64,000 nucleotides of DNA, taken from assembly GCF_910592395.1 (NCBI RefSeq), contig NC_088320.1:12150501-12214500 (forward strand). The letters are read 5' to 3'. The notes beneath the pieces were generated by a model that was given only the letters and a program-made list of their open reading frames with translations, searched no databases and was not told where the DNA came from. The stretch is from Lineus longissimus (lineage: Eukaryota > Nemertea > Pilidiophora > Heteronemertea > Lineidae). Position numbers and translations under genes: made by a program. Numbering within the stretch: the stretch's first letter is position 1; each line of letters begins with the position of its first letter. Of this stretch, positions 46,389 through 57,216 are shown in pieces.

Positions 46389-47426
46389 AGAATAATTAGA
46401 GCCTACAGCCAACCAACGACAATCAAATATGCGACTCCGAGGAGCTACCTGGTGACAAGTGTGCGAGGTGGTTGGTGACGAGGTTTAGTAACTCTCCCGC
46501 GAAATCGGCGCAATTTTGAAATCAGAAGTGCTACAAAAAAAATATTTCTTGGTATATGGATTGGATTGACCAAATAAGGAAAATATTTCCCCACGTGCAT
46601 ATCGTGCACGTGCATATCTATGGTGGTGCAAAACCTGTTGCCCAAACTTTTGTCATGATTAAGATCAGTCCTTAAAACTCAAATCTCCTGCACAGGATAT
46701 GACTTAAAGTCTCCACTACTGTAAAAACACTTATGACATGAACTTTTAACACTAAAATCAAAGAACATTAACTGAACATCGCTTCAATCCACTATAATGA
46801 CATGATAAAACACAAAATATCTCATCACTGAGTGTAAACACCACCAAGCTTTCTATTCACCAAATAAAGGGAACAAGGTGATCAATCTTGTCCCAAAGTC
46901 CACAGACTATAATGGCTCCTAGTTTCTGCTTGCAAGAGTCAGTTCTTTTAAAGGTGCATGTAGGCTTCACCTGTGAACTTCAGATTAGCATATACCTGCA
47001 CAATACACACTCTTTACTTGTATGACAAACACTATACTGGAAATCATTTTATCTTCTAGACTTCAGAATTATTCCCAATTTCACCAATTTCAGCAACCGT
47101 ACAGTATTCACGCAAGATTGTCGCAGGAATAAATCATTCCCAAATAAAGACATGCTGACAAAATGAACATAATCTGAAGTCCTTCAAAACAAAACTCAAA
47201 CCAGCATCTAAAATGTCATCTAAACGTCACCAGAAACACTTTAGAAATCAACCACAATGGGGAGAGGTTACCAGTACTTCACCCATATGCATATTTCACT
47301 ATTTTTCTCGATGCACGCCCAAAGTTTCGAACATTACCTCTTGTGGTGCGGTTTTATCGTCGCAAAGTTTCATTAAATATTGTCACAAACATTCACCACG
47401 TATCCTGACTAGATTTCGTGTATGAA
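46389..47426. other. Non-coding, between the small ORF and the Gypsy pol end
   Basis: The 3-prime LTR of the Gypsy element would be expected here, but nothing matches its 5-prime LTR-like sequence at 53826-54050. No gene is seen. Confidence 0.5.
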
Positions 47427-49234
47427 TCAGCCTCGAACTGGATACACCCATTGTCCTAGGGACGGATTCCATAACGGCTCTGGTGGTCTGAACATTTGCC
47501 ACCACAGGACAGGTTGTTGTACTGGAACTCCTTGAAGATTCATGAGAACTGTTTTCTGATGTGAAACTCCATGCCCAGTGACTGAACCTGCCACACTAAC
47601 TGGTACCGTAGAGACAGACGGTTTTCTTAATTCATCATACGTTAGTCTCTGCGGTTTTCTCACATTCCTATTTCTGGTAGCTCTAGGCTGAAATTCTTGA
47701 GCCTCCGGGCTTAGGCTCCCCAGACTTGACTCAGTGCTAGATCGATTCTGTTCGACTCCAGGACTAGACTCAATACTGGATCGATTCTGTTCAAACACTC
47801 CAGGACTGGAACCAGCGCTAGACGGCTGTCTACTACTGTTAGGAAATGACCGATTTTCCTCAGAAAATGACCGATTGATATCCTCAGTAACAAATGTTCA
47901 AATGTATCGTTCTGCGAACCATTTTCAGAGTCAATTTCAATTTCTCTAGTGACATACACCTTATCTCTACCCCTCCCTGCTTTCAAAAGGTAGGGTGCAG
48001 CCAAATCACATAGTTCATCAAATTCATCATCACTGTCTGATTCAGGATCGGCACAAGTTGACTTTGGAGGATCAGATTTCGACACAGTTTTCGATTGTTT
48101 AGTTTTACACAGTTTGCTAGTGTCCGCGAGATCTCTGTGTCCAGGTTTAGCTCTGGACAAGGCATGAGCATATTCCTGTGAAGTACACGTTCCTTGCCTG
48201 AAACATTCTCCGGCTTCACACCGTAGACTGGACTGTTGTCTGGATCGCCTTTCCTGGATGTGACTATGTGAATCTTATCCTCCCAGTAAGTTCGTAGTTT
48301 ACCGGGTCCACCCCTCTGGCTGAGATTCCTGACCAGCACTCTGTCAGAAATTTCGAGAGGTTTACCATGTACGCGCTTATCATAGCGAGCTTTGCTCTTT
48401 TTTCCTGCAGTCTCTCATTTGTCCTTGGCTGTGTCATGTGCATCCTGCATAGCTTTTGCCAGTTTTCGACATATTTCTGATACGATGCTTTGCTGGAGTC
48501 TTCAACTAGCCCAAAAAGAGTGTATATTGGGAGTCTAGGAAACCGTCCGAACAATAGAAAGTATGGAGAATACGAGGTAGATTCATGCTTTGTACAATTA
48601 TAAGCGAGCAACACTTTGTCCAAATGATCACTCCAAGCACTTTTCTGTCTCTCATTGAGCGATCTCAACATTCCCAAAAGAGTCCTATTCATTCTTTCAA
48701 CCTGACCATCCCCTTGCGGGTGATAGGGAGTAGTCCTGGTTACTGACATGCCAGAAAGTTGATGTAGATGAGAGAAAAGTGAATTTTCGAACTCACCACC
48801 TTGGTCATGGTGAATTCTCCGAGGAAAACCATATCTGAATACAAAGTTATTGAACAGTTTCTCGGCTGCAGTTTTAGCTTTCTTGTTTCGAGTAGGGTAA
48901 CCAACTGCAAATCTACTGAAATGATTTACGAGCAAAAGGACATACTCATAACCACCTTTGCTCCGTTCAAGATGGAGAAAGTCTAAAGATATCAAGTCAA
49001 AAGGAGCAGACGATTTGAAAATTCACTAGTGGTACCCTCGGTGGCAACTGAGGTCGCTTGTTCACCAGACAACTACACTTTTTAGCGATGAAGTGTTCAA
49101 TGTCTGATTGCATATTAGGTCAATAAAATCTGTCCCTAGCCGAATTCACAACTCGATCGGCTCCTAAATGACCCATTTCCTTGTGCAATTCTATGTAAAC
49201 TAGAGAATGAAACTTTTCCGGCAATACCAACTGT
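47427..49234 (-). pseudogene. Gypsy integrase region, frameshifted
   Basis: The HHCC zinc finger lies at about 49200-49080 (ELHKEMGHLGADR ... KKCSCL). The catalytic core is the frame 48995-48264, with D in ISLDFLHLERS, D in HHDQGGEFEN and E in GQVERMNRTL. The C-terminal GPY/F-like part (LVRNLSQRGGPGKLRTYWED, then RVLHRNMLMPC) lies in frame 48339-47983, followed by an acidic tail and a RKPQRLTYDELRKPS block (47798-47427). A stop near 49010 and shifts near 48340 and 48000-47800 split the protein. Confidence 0.85.
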
Positions 49235-52039
49235 TTACATCCACTTACGCCACAGAATACCGTGATTGTCTACCTCAAGTTTATTCCAACTCCTGAGTAA
49301 ACCCTGAACCCTGCGACTTTCCTGACGGCGAACTTTGGAAGTTGGCAATTTCCCGACTTTCATGAGATTCAGTACCCGACCGACGACTAAATCCTTCTCC
49401 TGACTTGTCCTAATGTCATCACGAGACATTGCAGAGATTGACTGTGAGTGCTCAGCTAAAAGAACTGGGTTAATTGCAACTACAGTTGCCCAATCTGATC
49501 CCAGCTTCTCACTGGTCTGCATAGCTTCCAGTGTAGCGGACACATCCTTCTGATGTACAGTTTCTGTACATTGTTTCATGTACTTAGACATGTCCATAGG
49601 CAAACGAGACAGGGTATCAGCATCGATATTGAGCTTGCCTGGGCGATATTTCAATGTCAATGGAAACTGAGAGAGTTCAGCCATCCACCTGTGGCCAGTC
49701 GCATTCAACTTAGCAGTAGTGAATATATAGGTGAGAGGATTGTTATCTGTAAAGACTGTTACCTCTGGCGCATAGAATAGATAGTCTCGAAACTTTTCCG
49801 TTACCGCCCATTTAAGAGCAAGAAACTCAAGTTTTCCCGAGTGCATATGATAGTTCTTTTCAGCTGGGGAAAGAGTTCTGGACCCATATCCGATCACACG
49901 AAGCTGTCCTTGCTGTTCCTGGTACAAAACACAACCCAGCCCATCCGCTGAAGCATCGGTATTGAGAATGAATGGCTTTTCCATATCAGCGAAAGCTAAA
50001 ATAGGTGGTTTGACTAGGTTGTCTAACAGGTCTTCAAGAATATTCTGATGCACAGGCAACCATTTCAAGGGCGTTTTAGATGGTAATTGACCAGTTTTGG
50101 TCTGAGAGTCAGTCTTTTTACTACTGTTTGGTACTTTCGATTCAGTCACTTTCAGCAGATTATACAACATTTTGGCTTTCTTAGCAAAATTTGGCACAAA
50201 AGATCGATAGTACCCCAAGAAACCTAGCAGTTTTCGCAAATGTCCTATGTTTTCTGGTGTTTTCTCTTTCAAGGCCTGAATTGCGGCAGTATCTGCAGGA
50301 TCAACAGTATACCCTTCCTCGGATACCAAACGACCAACGAAACGTGCTTGGCGCAGAAATATCTTGCACTTTGACGGTTTGAGCTTTCCCCCAATTTTGG
50401 TAACTTTTTTCAAAATCTGACGTGCATCGTCAACATGGTCGTCGAACGTCTTGCTAAAACCTATCACATCATCCTGATATGGGATACAAGTTTTGAAATT
50501 TAGTTCATCAAGCATAGTGAACATATGACGCTGGAATGCTGGTGGCGCCCCCTGGAGACCAAATGCGATTCTTTGGTATTCATACAGACCCCACGGCGTG
50601 GCCACAGCACTAAGATGACGCGATTCCTCGTCTAAAAATCCCTGGTGGTAAGCGGAACCAAAATCAAACACAGAAAACCACGAGTTACCACCCAAAAGGT
50701 CAATAATGTCCTGAATTCTCATTATTGGATGACGATCGTGGTAACATCGGGAGTTGAGTAACCTGTAATCCCCACATACTCGGAGTTTTCCCGAGCGCTT
50801 ACGAACACAGACTAGCGGAGATGAGTAGCTAGAGTTTGATTTGCGCATGATCCCCCTCCTGATGAGATCCTCTAAATGCTCACGGAGTTCTTTATATAAT
50901 GGCTTAGGCACAGTTCGGTAATGCTGGTTGCATGGGGTAGGGTCTTTGAGTTTGATATGCATTTGCAAACCATGCATACAACCAATGTCAGACTCATCCT
51001 TAGCAAAGGCATCACTGCATTCCCTTAGCATGTCCTCGACCTTGACCCTCTGCTCAGGTTCTAAATGACTTAAATCCACTGGAGGCAACCAAGTTTTATC
51101 CTCGGATGCATGCTTACTATTCATACTATCGTTCTGATCATCCACATGACTTCCCAGATCAACTGTGTGTACTCTGGCATTCTTAGAATCACTATCAAAA
51201 TCACATGAGTAAGACCCATCCCATTCATAAATCGCTTTGACAAAACTAACAGTTCCGAGAACAGTTTTTGCCCGGAGTCGAACTGTACGATTGGTAGGGT
51301 TATTCACTAATATCTGAACTTTTGATGAAGAACCTTGAGACAATGACACAACAGAGGCTGGGATTACAAGTTCACTGAATTCATTACTTTCATCAACCAC
51401 ATCAAATCCCTCAAACAGCACTGGAGTTTCCTTGATAACTGGCCCTGCATGTACACGACACACTACATTGAGGTCACTCTTAGGACCTACTACAATGTCC
51501 TTCCTACCAGTTTTGACTAAAAAACTATCCTTAGTAGGACCCTGCTGCAAAACAGACAAAAGTTCCACCCGAGTTTTCTCTTTCACTGTAGGAAACAAAC
51601 ATCTCAATTCATCAGAGTCAGCATTACATTCCTTTAGGATCTCCTCAATCACATTGTAACCTATGATTGGATAGCTGATGTCATTGGTGCTGACTAAAAT
51701 TGGGACCCGAAAGCAAGGTTTATCAGTGCTGATATCAGACTCAGGCTCATGTTTAGTGCTCCGTACGTGTTTCAAATCCAGTTCCACCCATCCCAAGTAT
51801 GGAGTTTGCTGTCCATTTGCAGCATTCAGCTCTAAAGGCTCATTCAGCAATTCAACTATATCTCTGATTTCTGTGGTGGGCAGGTTATCCTTTAGCCATT
51901 TTTGTGACACTATCGACACCTGCGCCCCTGTAACCCAAAGTGCAATCGTAGCAACGTCATTAAACTGGCATCCGATAAGGCACTGCTTGCCTATCAATGA
52001 AACCAATTTCGAATACTTTTTAATATTGCACATGTTCAT
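49235..52039 (-). CDS. Gypsy protease-reverse transcriptase-RNase H polyprotein
   Basis: A 934-residue open frame. The protease region reads IALWVTGAQVS where retroelement aspartic proteases have D-T/S-G, so the catalytic aspartate is valine here. The RT shows VCGDYRLLN, FDFGSAYHQGFL, AFGLQGAPPAFQR and the YQDD active-site box. RNase H shows NTDASADGLGCVLY, a glutamate in KLEFLALKWAV and FTDNNPL, ending DADTLSRLP. RT and RNase H motifs are complete, so the decay is selective. The frame is probably expressed by frameshift from gag. Confidence 0.92.
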   Translation of the reverse strand: MNMCNIKKYSKLVSLIGKQCLIGCQFNDVATIALWVTGAQVSIVSQKWLKDNLPTTEIRDIVELLNEPLELNAANGQQTPYLGWVELDLKHVRSTKHEPESDISTDKPCFRVPILVSTNDISYPIIGYNVIEEILKECNADSDELRCLFPTVKEKTRVELLSVLQQGPTKDSFLVKTGRKDIVVGPKSDLNVVCRVHAGPVIKETPVLFEGFDVVDESNEFSELVIPASVVSLSQGSSSKVQILVNNPTNRTVRLRAKTVLGTVSFVKAIYEWDGSYSCDFDSDSKNARVHTVDLGSHVDDQNDSMNSKHASEDKTWLPPVDLSHLEPEQRVKVEDMLRECSDAFAKDESDIGCMHGLQMHIKLKDPTPCNQHYRTVPKPLYKELREHLEDLIRRGIMRKSNSSYSSPLVCVRKRSGKLRVCGDYRLLNSRCYHDRHPIMRIQDIIDLLGGNSWFSVFDFGSAYHQGFLDEESRHLSAVATPWGLYEYQRIAFGLQGAPPAFQRHMFTMLDELNFKTCIPYQDDVIGFSKTFDDHVDDARQILKKVTKIGGKLKPSKCKIFLRQARFVGRLVSEEGYTVDPADTAAIQALKEKTPENIGHLRKLLGFLGYYRSFVPNFAKKAKMLYNLLKVTESKVPNSSKKTDSQTKTGQLPSKTPLKWLPVHQNILEDLLDNLVKPPILAFADMEKPFILNTDASADGLGCVLYQEQQGQLRVIGYGSRTLSPAEKNYHMHSGKLEFLALKWAVTEKFRDYLFYAPEVTVFTDNNPLTYIFTTAKLNATGHRWMAELSQFPLTLKYRPGKLNIDADTLSRLPMDMSKYMKQCTETVHQKDVSATLEAMQTSEKLGSDWATVVAINPVLLAEHSQSISAMSRDDIRTSQEKDLVVGRVLNLMKVGKLPTSKVRRQESRRVQGLLRSWNKLEVDNHGILWRKWM

Positions 52040-52152
52040 ACTTGACTCACATACACTACTTATATAAGCACCACTGTCAGAAATTCTACTACTAGTCGAA
52101 CTTGTAAATTCCGTCTTTTCTACATGGGACTGACTACAAACAGATTCCGGGC

Positions 52153-53337
52153 CTACACCATGTCCCCTCGGGAAGACCCTCTCCGGTTTCCCTTCCTGCA
52201 GCCACGGGAGAAATGTTCACCGGAACCACAGGCCCAGCAATGGTCACATTCAGATTGACCTGCCTGTTGACACTTTTCATATAATTTCTTTTGCCTAAAT
52301 GTATTTGACTTTTTGGCACCTGTCTCAGTGTTTCTCTTACTAGTGCCAGAAGCTTCAGGAACAGAGCGAGTGGTCAAAGAATTTTTGACCTCCGTGACTA
52401 AAGCCTTGATTTGACTCATTTCCGCTTTAAGCTTTTCAAATTCAGGATCCTTTGAACCAGTGGTGGCGTTCACTTTGGCTTTTGCACCAGCAGTACCCGT
52501 ACCGTGACTAACGCCAGCCCCTTTCGCTTCTCGTTCTTGCTCCTTGGCTGTTGCATGATGTAGGGCTTTTAACAATTTCTCGTCAGTTATGTCTCGATCC
52601 TCAAGTGCGGATTTTAACTCTAGACTGATACTAGTGTTACGTAAACCTGTGGCCACTGCATGAAGGAACATGTTTTTAACCAGCTTTTGATCATAAACTA
52701 AAGAGGAATCAGCCTCCTTTGAGGCAAAACAGACCTTCTGCCTCAAGTCCATTGCCCTAAAGATGAATTCTTGGACACTTTCCTTTTCACCTTGACAAAT
52801 GTTCACCAGGTCCTTGTAGAGCGCTGTCGGCTCCTTCTCGCTGTAGTATGTACGGAGAACCTTCCTTAGAGATGACAAAGAAACATAACCCTTTCCTTCT
52901 AGGTACGAACGGAACGTTGACCCAGCTGAAATGCACTTGACCACTGCTGCGACCACTTCTCTCTCCGAATATCCTTTGTCTCGACCAATGTCTATTTGAT
53001 GGATTAAACTTGAGAAAGACAGTTTTTCCTTTTCGCCCGGTTTCCCAATCTGCCCCTGAATCTTGAACTCTCGTTTCAGCAACTTCTGCAGTTCCGGTTC
53101 ATGTGTTGACGATGAGGACACTGTAGCCCCACCTCCACCACTGATCCTGTCCAGGTCCGCCAGACGTTGTCGCAGCTCCTCGTTCTCGATGCGCGCCTTT
53201 TCTACCGTCTCCATGGCCTTTATCTTTCTACGTAACTTTTCGTTTTCAGATTCCAAATTCTCACGCGTAATCACCTCCTCATCCCAGAATTCATCGACGT
53301 TCGGATTTTCTTCCCAGTCCTCGTTATCCTGCGACAT
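52153..53337 (-). CDS. Gypsy Gag with coiled coil and CCHC zinc knuckle
   Basis: A 394-residue intact frame. Residues about 25-70 form a Leu/Glu/Lys coiled coil (ENEKLRRKIKAMETVEKARI). A helical capsid-like middle follows (YSEREVVAAVVKCISAGSTF, then a VREFI-type motif as SVQEFIFRAMDLRQK). Near the C-terminus lies a CCHC knuckle (CWACGSGEHFSRGC). This is the usual Gypsy Gag plan: oligomerisation, capsid, nucleic-acid binding. Confidence 0.88.
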   Translation of the reverse strand: MSQDNEDWEENPNVDEFWDEEVITRENLESENEKLRRKIKAMETVEKARIENEELRQRLADLDRISGGGGATVSSSSTHEPELQKLLKREFKIQGQIGKPGEKEKLSFSSLIHQIDIGRDKGYSEREVVAAVVKCISAGSTFRSYLEGKGYVSLSSLRKVLRTYYSEKEPTALYKDLVNICQGEKESVQEFIFRAMDLRQKVCFASKEADSSLVYDQKLVKNMFLHAVATGLRNTSISLELKSALEDRDITDEKLLKALHHATAKEQEREAKGAGVSHGTGTAGAKAKVNATTGSKDPEFEKLKAEMSQIKALVTEVKNSLTTRSVPEASGTSKRNTETGAKKSNTFRQKKLYEKCQQAGQSECDHCWACGSGEHFSRGCRKGNRRGSSRGDMV

Positions 53338-53804
53338 GATTGCAGTGCAAACAATGACAATTTTTACACCACAAGAGTCCAGAGATTAGACCTCGAAAAT
53401 CACAACCAGACGGTGCTTAAACTATACGATATTGTCGAAACGAACAGTTCAGTAAACAAACAGGACTTCAACAGGCAGCATCAGCAGCAAAGACGAGCTG
53501 GTCAGCAACAACAACAATACAAGTCTCTCAACATAGCACTAGATCCAGTCAGTCAATAAGTCACCATCATCACCCTGGATTTCATACACTGCACAGGCAT
53601 TGCACACACCTCATGTATATGGATACTGTACATCAGCATACAGGGACAGAATTTCCCTGCTACACGGCAGCAACACAGTTCAATATATGGCGAAATGCAC
53701 TGTCTGTAGTCCACGAGGCTCGCAAATCGTGACTTCATTTCGCGAGATCGACACAAGCTTTTCACCTTCAAAGGCTACTTTTTACAGTCTATCATTATCT
53801 TATT
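53338..53804. other. Gypsy leader between PBS and gag
   Basis: Untranslated leader of the minus-strand element, about 470 bp, rich in CAGCA/CAACA repeats. No gene is seen. Confidence 0.5.
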
Positions 53805-53823
53805 AATCTCGGTAGAACCTCCA
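53805..53823 (-). promoter_or_regulatory. Primer-binding site, tRNA-Gln-like
   Basis: On the minus strand TGGAGGTTCTACCGAGATT is complementary, with one apparent mismatch, to the 3-prime end of animal tRNA-Gln as I recall it (…AATCTCGGTGGAACC plus CCA). It sits 2 bp after an LTR-like ...AGTAACA end. Confidence 0.7.
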
Positions 53824-53825
53824 AT

Positions 53826-54050
53826 TGTTACTGGTGTCATTCTGGTACTTAGTTCAATCAAACAACACCGTAATTAAAATATATAAACGTTTTCTTTTAA
53901 TAAATCTTCTCACTTTCTTCTTAACCTACACCTAATCGGATGCTTTCGCTAATGTGTGTCTCCAGGAGTCCCGGAGCTGACCTCCACAAAGCATGTAAAA
54001 GACACACAAGGAATTTCGGAAGTGACTTGTCACAACCTGTGACACTGGTT
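53826..54050 (-). repeat. Putative 5-prime LTR of the Gypsy element (right boundary uncertain)
   Basis: On the minus strand it would run TGTCACAGG...to...CACCAGTAACA, ending directly before the PBS. It contains an AT-rich ATATATTTTAATTACGG-like stretch. The outer boundary is blurred because GTCACAACCTGTGAC resembles the adjacent 50-bp satellite unit. No second LTR was found to confirm it. Confidence 0.45.
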
Positions 54051-54484
54051 AAGACAGGGACATAGCCACAACCTATAGGTCATTATGTATAGTGTATGTT
54101 AAGACAGGGACATAGTCACAACCTATTGGTCCTTATGTATAGTATAGGTTAAGACAGGGACATAGTCACAACCTATCGGTCCTTATGTATAGTGTAGGTT
54201 AAGACAGTGACATAGTCACAACCTTTCGGTCCTCATGTATAGTGTAGGTTAAGACAGGGACATAGTCACAACCTATCGGTCATTATGTATAGTGTAGGTT
54301 AAGACAGTGACATAGTCACAACCTTTCGGTCCTCATGTATAGTGTATGTTAAGAGAGTGACATAGTCACAACCTTTTGGTCTTCATGTATTGTGTAGGTT
54401 AAGACAGGGACATAGTCACAACCATTCGGTCCTTATGTATAGTGTAAGTTAAGACGGGGACAAAGTCACAACCTATAGGTCATT

Positions 54485-54602
54485 GGGTGATATGAATAAA
54501 GGCTAGCAAATGCTTTTACTTCAATTTTGTACAGAAAGGCCAAGTGTAAAAGTACATGGAGTTTTAGATAAAAGCATTTACTTCTCTTTATTCATATCAC
54601 AC
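54485..54602. mobile_element. 118-bp MITE in satellite, copy A
   Basis: TIR GGGTGATATGAATAAAG on the left and its inverse CTTTATTCATATCACAC on the right, flanked by ATT on both sides. Second-layer inverted motifs AAATGCTTTTA / TAAAAGCATTT lie inside. A 3-bp duplication suits the PIF/Harbinger group. Confidence 0.88.
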
Positions 54603-55347
54603 ATTATGTATAGTGTAGGTTAAGACAGGGATATAGTCACAACCTATCGGTCCTTATGTATAGTGTAGGTTAAGACAGGGACATAGTCACAACCTTGCGG
54701 TCCTTATAGTGTAGGTTAAGACAGGGACATAGTCACAACCTTTCGGTCCTTATGTATAGTGTAGGTTAAGACAGGGACATAGTCACAACCTTTCGGTCCT
54801 CTTGTATAGTGTAGGTTAAGACAGGGACATAGTCACAACCATTCGGTCCTTATGTATAATGTAGGTTAAGACAGGGATATAGTCGCAACCTTGCGGTCCT
54901 TATAGTGTAGGTTAAGACAGGGACATATGCACAACCTTTCGGTCCTTATGTATAGTGTAGGTTAAGACAGGGACATAGTCACAACCTTTCGGTCCTCATG
55001 TATAGTGTAGGTTAAGACAGGGACATAGTCACAACCATTCGGTCCTTATGTATAGTGTAGGTTAAGACAGGGACATAGTCACAACCTTTCGGTCCTCATG
55101 TATAGTGTAGGTTAAGACAGGGACATAGTCACAACATATCGGTCCTTATGTATAGTGTAGGTTAAGACAGTGACATAGTCACAACCTATCGGTCCTTATG
55201 TATAGTGTAGGTTAAGACAGGGACATAGTCACAACATTTCGGTCCTCATGTATAGTGTAGGTTAAGACAGGGACATAGTCACAACCATTCGGTCCTTATG
55301 TATAGTGAAGGTTAAGACGGGGACATAGTCACAACCTATAGGTCATT

Positions 55348-55465
55348 GGGTGATATGAATAAAGGCTAGCAAATGCTAGTACTTCAATATTGTACAGAAA
55401 GGCCAAGTGTAAATGTACATGGAGTTTTAGATAAAAGCATTTACTTCTCTTTATTCATATTACAC
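55348..55465. mobile_element. MITE in satellite, copy B
   Basis: Same element and same preceding unit (GACGGGGACATAGTCACAAC then CTATAGGTCATT) as copy A, with a few substitutions (GCTAGT for GCTTTT; TTACAC in the right tip). Confidence 0.88.
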
Positions 55466-55718
55466 ATTATGTATAGTGTAGGTTAAGACAGGGACATAGT
55501 CACAACCTATCGGTCATTGTGTATAGCGTAAGCTAAGACGGGGACATAGTCACAACCTTTCGGTCCTTATGTATAGTGTAGGTTAAGACGGGGACATAGT
55601 CACAACCTATCGGTCCTTATGTATAGTGTAGGTTTAGACAGGGACATAGTCACAACCTATCGGTCCTTGTGTATAGTGTAGGTTAAGACGGGGACATAGT
55701 CACAACCTATAGGTCATT

Positions 55719-55831
55719 GGGTGATATGAATAAAGGCTAGCAAATGCTTTTACTTCAATTTTGTACAGAAAGGCCAAGTGTAAAATGGAGTTTTAGATAA
55801 AAGCATTAACTTCTCTTTATTCATATCACCC
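55719..55831. mobile_element. MITE in satellite, copy C
   Basis: Same element and context, slightly shorter (missing a few bases around GTGTAAAATGGAG). The right tip is the intact CATATCACCC, flanked by ATT. Confidence 0.88.
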
Positions 55832-56184
55832 ATTATTTATAGTGTAGGTTAAGACAAGGACATAGTCACAACCTTGCGGTCCTTATAGTGTAGGTTAAGA
55901 CAGGGACATATGCACAACCTTTCGGTCCTTATGTATAGTGTAGGTTAAGACGGGGACATAGTCACAACCTATAGGTCATTATGTATAGTGTAGGTTAAGA
56001 CAGGGACATAGTCACAACCTATCGGTCCTTATGTATAGGGTAGGTTTGACCTCCTCACTTGACTCCTAGTTAACACTTTCTTAACACCGAGTTGACACTA
56101 AGTTAACACTTGGTAGACACCTAGGGAACACTTTGATCGCTCAGGTGTTCCCTTAATCTGAGGAAGTGGCCAAGTGTTAAGAAA

Positions 56185-57216
56185 ATGCATTACAGATCGT
56201 GTACATCAGGTGTTAACCTCCTGGAGGTTAACACCTATGAGAGGTCAATTCTCAGAGTTACAAAGGTAGCCATGTTTGCGATTCCTATGTTTCAAGTTGT
56301 TGCCCTAAGACATAATAGAAGAGCAGAGAACTTTATTCGAACGCCTGCCTACAGTGGAGAACCGATTGAGCGGCATATGAGGCTCAACCAAGAACAATTT
56401 GATCACCTTGTTGATTATTTTCATGGATGGAGGCAGGCTAATCACCAGGGGAATGGCCAAGTCAACGCAAGTACATCTTCAAGAAGAATGAAAACTTTTT
56501 TGCACTACCTCGCTTCAGGAGGCTTTCACAGACAGGTCGGTTATGCTGTTGGTTATGCTAAGCCAACTGCAATATTACATGTGACTGAGGTTTCTGACTT
56601 TTTCTTTGACATAGCTGCGCGTCATATTTCATTCCCTGAGCAGGATGAGTTTGATCAACTGGCCCAGCCTCTGGTTGATATCGACGGAGTTGAGCGGCAA
56701 GTGATTCTTTTCATAGACGGCGTTATTGTGAAAATCCAAAAGCCTGATAGGGCTGGTGATGCGTATTACTGTGGGAGGCCGGGGAAATGTTGCGACTCCA
56801 TCAACGTGCAGTACGTTGTAGATCGATTTGGCAGGGTAAGACACGTTATAAGCGGAGTACCTGGATCGACGCACGACAAAACAGCGGCCGAGTGGTCTCG
56901 AGAATTGTTCGACTTCCTTGATCAACTTCCAGAGGAGTATGTTATGCTTGGTGATCCTGCCTACAGGAACCTGCACCGATCTGTGCTGATTACTTTTACT
57001 GGAAATAATCTTCGACAGGAACAACTAGATTTTAACAACAGATGCACTCGACTCCGTCAAATAGTTGAGAGGTCTATCGGATGTACTGAACTGATATGGA
57101 GGATCAATCAGCTAAAAGAGAATAGGTACGCTGCGAAATATGGCCCTGTTTTTCCATCAAAATGCACTGTAGCAACATGCGTGTTACACAACCTTTACAC
57201 CAATTTCTTGGCTTGA
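56185..57216 (+). CDS. Harbinger DDE transposase
   Basis: An uninterrupted frame of 343 codons. The first 29 include part of the repetitive GTTAAC region, so ATG 56272 (314 residues) is a likelier start. The N-terminus has a helical DNA-binding-type region (ERHMRLNQEQFDHLVDYFHG). The DDE_4 core shows the first Asp in ILFIDGVIVKI, the second in EYVMLGDPAYRN, and Glu in RQIVERSIGC. All three catalytic acids are present. It excises and inserts the element in the nucleus with its SANT-like partner. Confidence 0.9.
   Translation: MHYRSCTSGVNLLEVNTYERSILRVTKVAMFAIPMFQVVALRHNRRAENFIRTPAYSGEPIERHMRLNQEQFDHLVDYFHGWRQANHQGNGQVNASTSSRRMKTFLHYLASGGFHRQVGYAVGYAKPTAILHVTEVSDFFFDIAARHISFPEQDEFDQLAQPLVDIDGVERQVILFIDGVIVKIQKPDRAGDAYYCGRPGKCCDSINVQYVVDRFGRVRHVISGVPGSTHDKTAAEWSRELFDFLDQLPEEYVMLGDPAYRNLHRSVLITFTGNNLRQEQLDFNNRCTRLRQIVERSIGCTELIWRINQLKENRYAAKYGPVFPSKCTVATCVLHNLYTNFLA

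Larger units (their letters stand above)
47427..54050 (-). mobile_element. Ty3/Gypsy LTR retrotransposon, 3-prime LTR not found
   Basis: Minus-strand order is LTR-like end, PBS, gag (53337-52153), protease-RT-RNase H (52039-49235), then integrase (49234 to about 47983) and a C-terminal tail (to 47427). RT-RNaseH-integrase order places it in Ty3/Gypsy (Metaviridae). Integrase is broken from RT-RNase H by stops or frameshifts, and the protease aspartate is lost. Only one LTR, at the right, can be proposed. Confidence 0.85.
54046..56035. repeat. 50-bp satellite array, left block, about 33 units
   Basis: The unit reads roughly AGGTTAAGACAGGGACATAG TCACAACCTATCGGTCCTTA TGTATAGTGT, with variants (AACCTTTCGG, AACCATTCGG, CATTATG) and a 45-bp form lacking TGTAT. 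Three copies of a 118-bp MITE interrupt it at the same unit position. It continues at 58824-59272 beyond the Harbinger element. Confidence 0.95.

Noticed and set aside
47427-48160. Possible env gene downstream of the Gypsy integrase
   Set aside because: The frames read as the integrase C-terminal tail (RKPQRLTYDELRKPS block); no signal peptide, fusion peptide or transmembrane segment.
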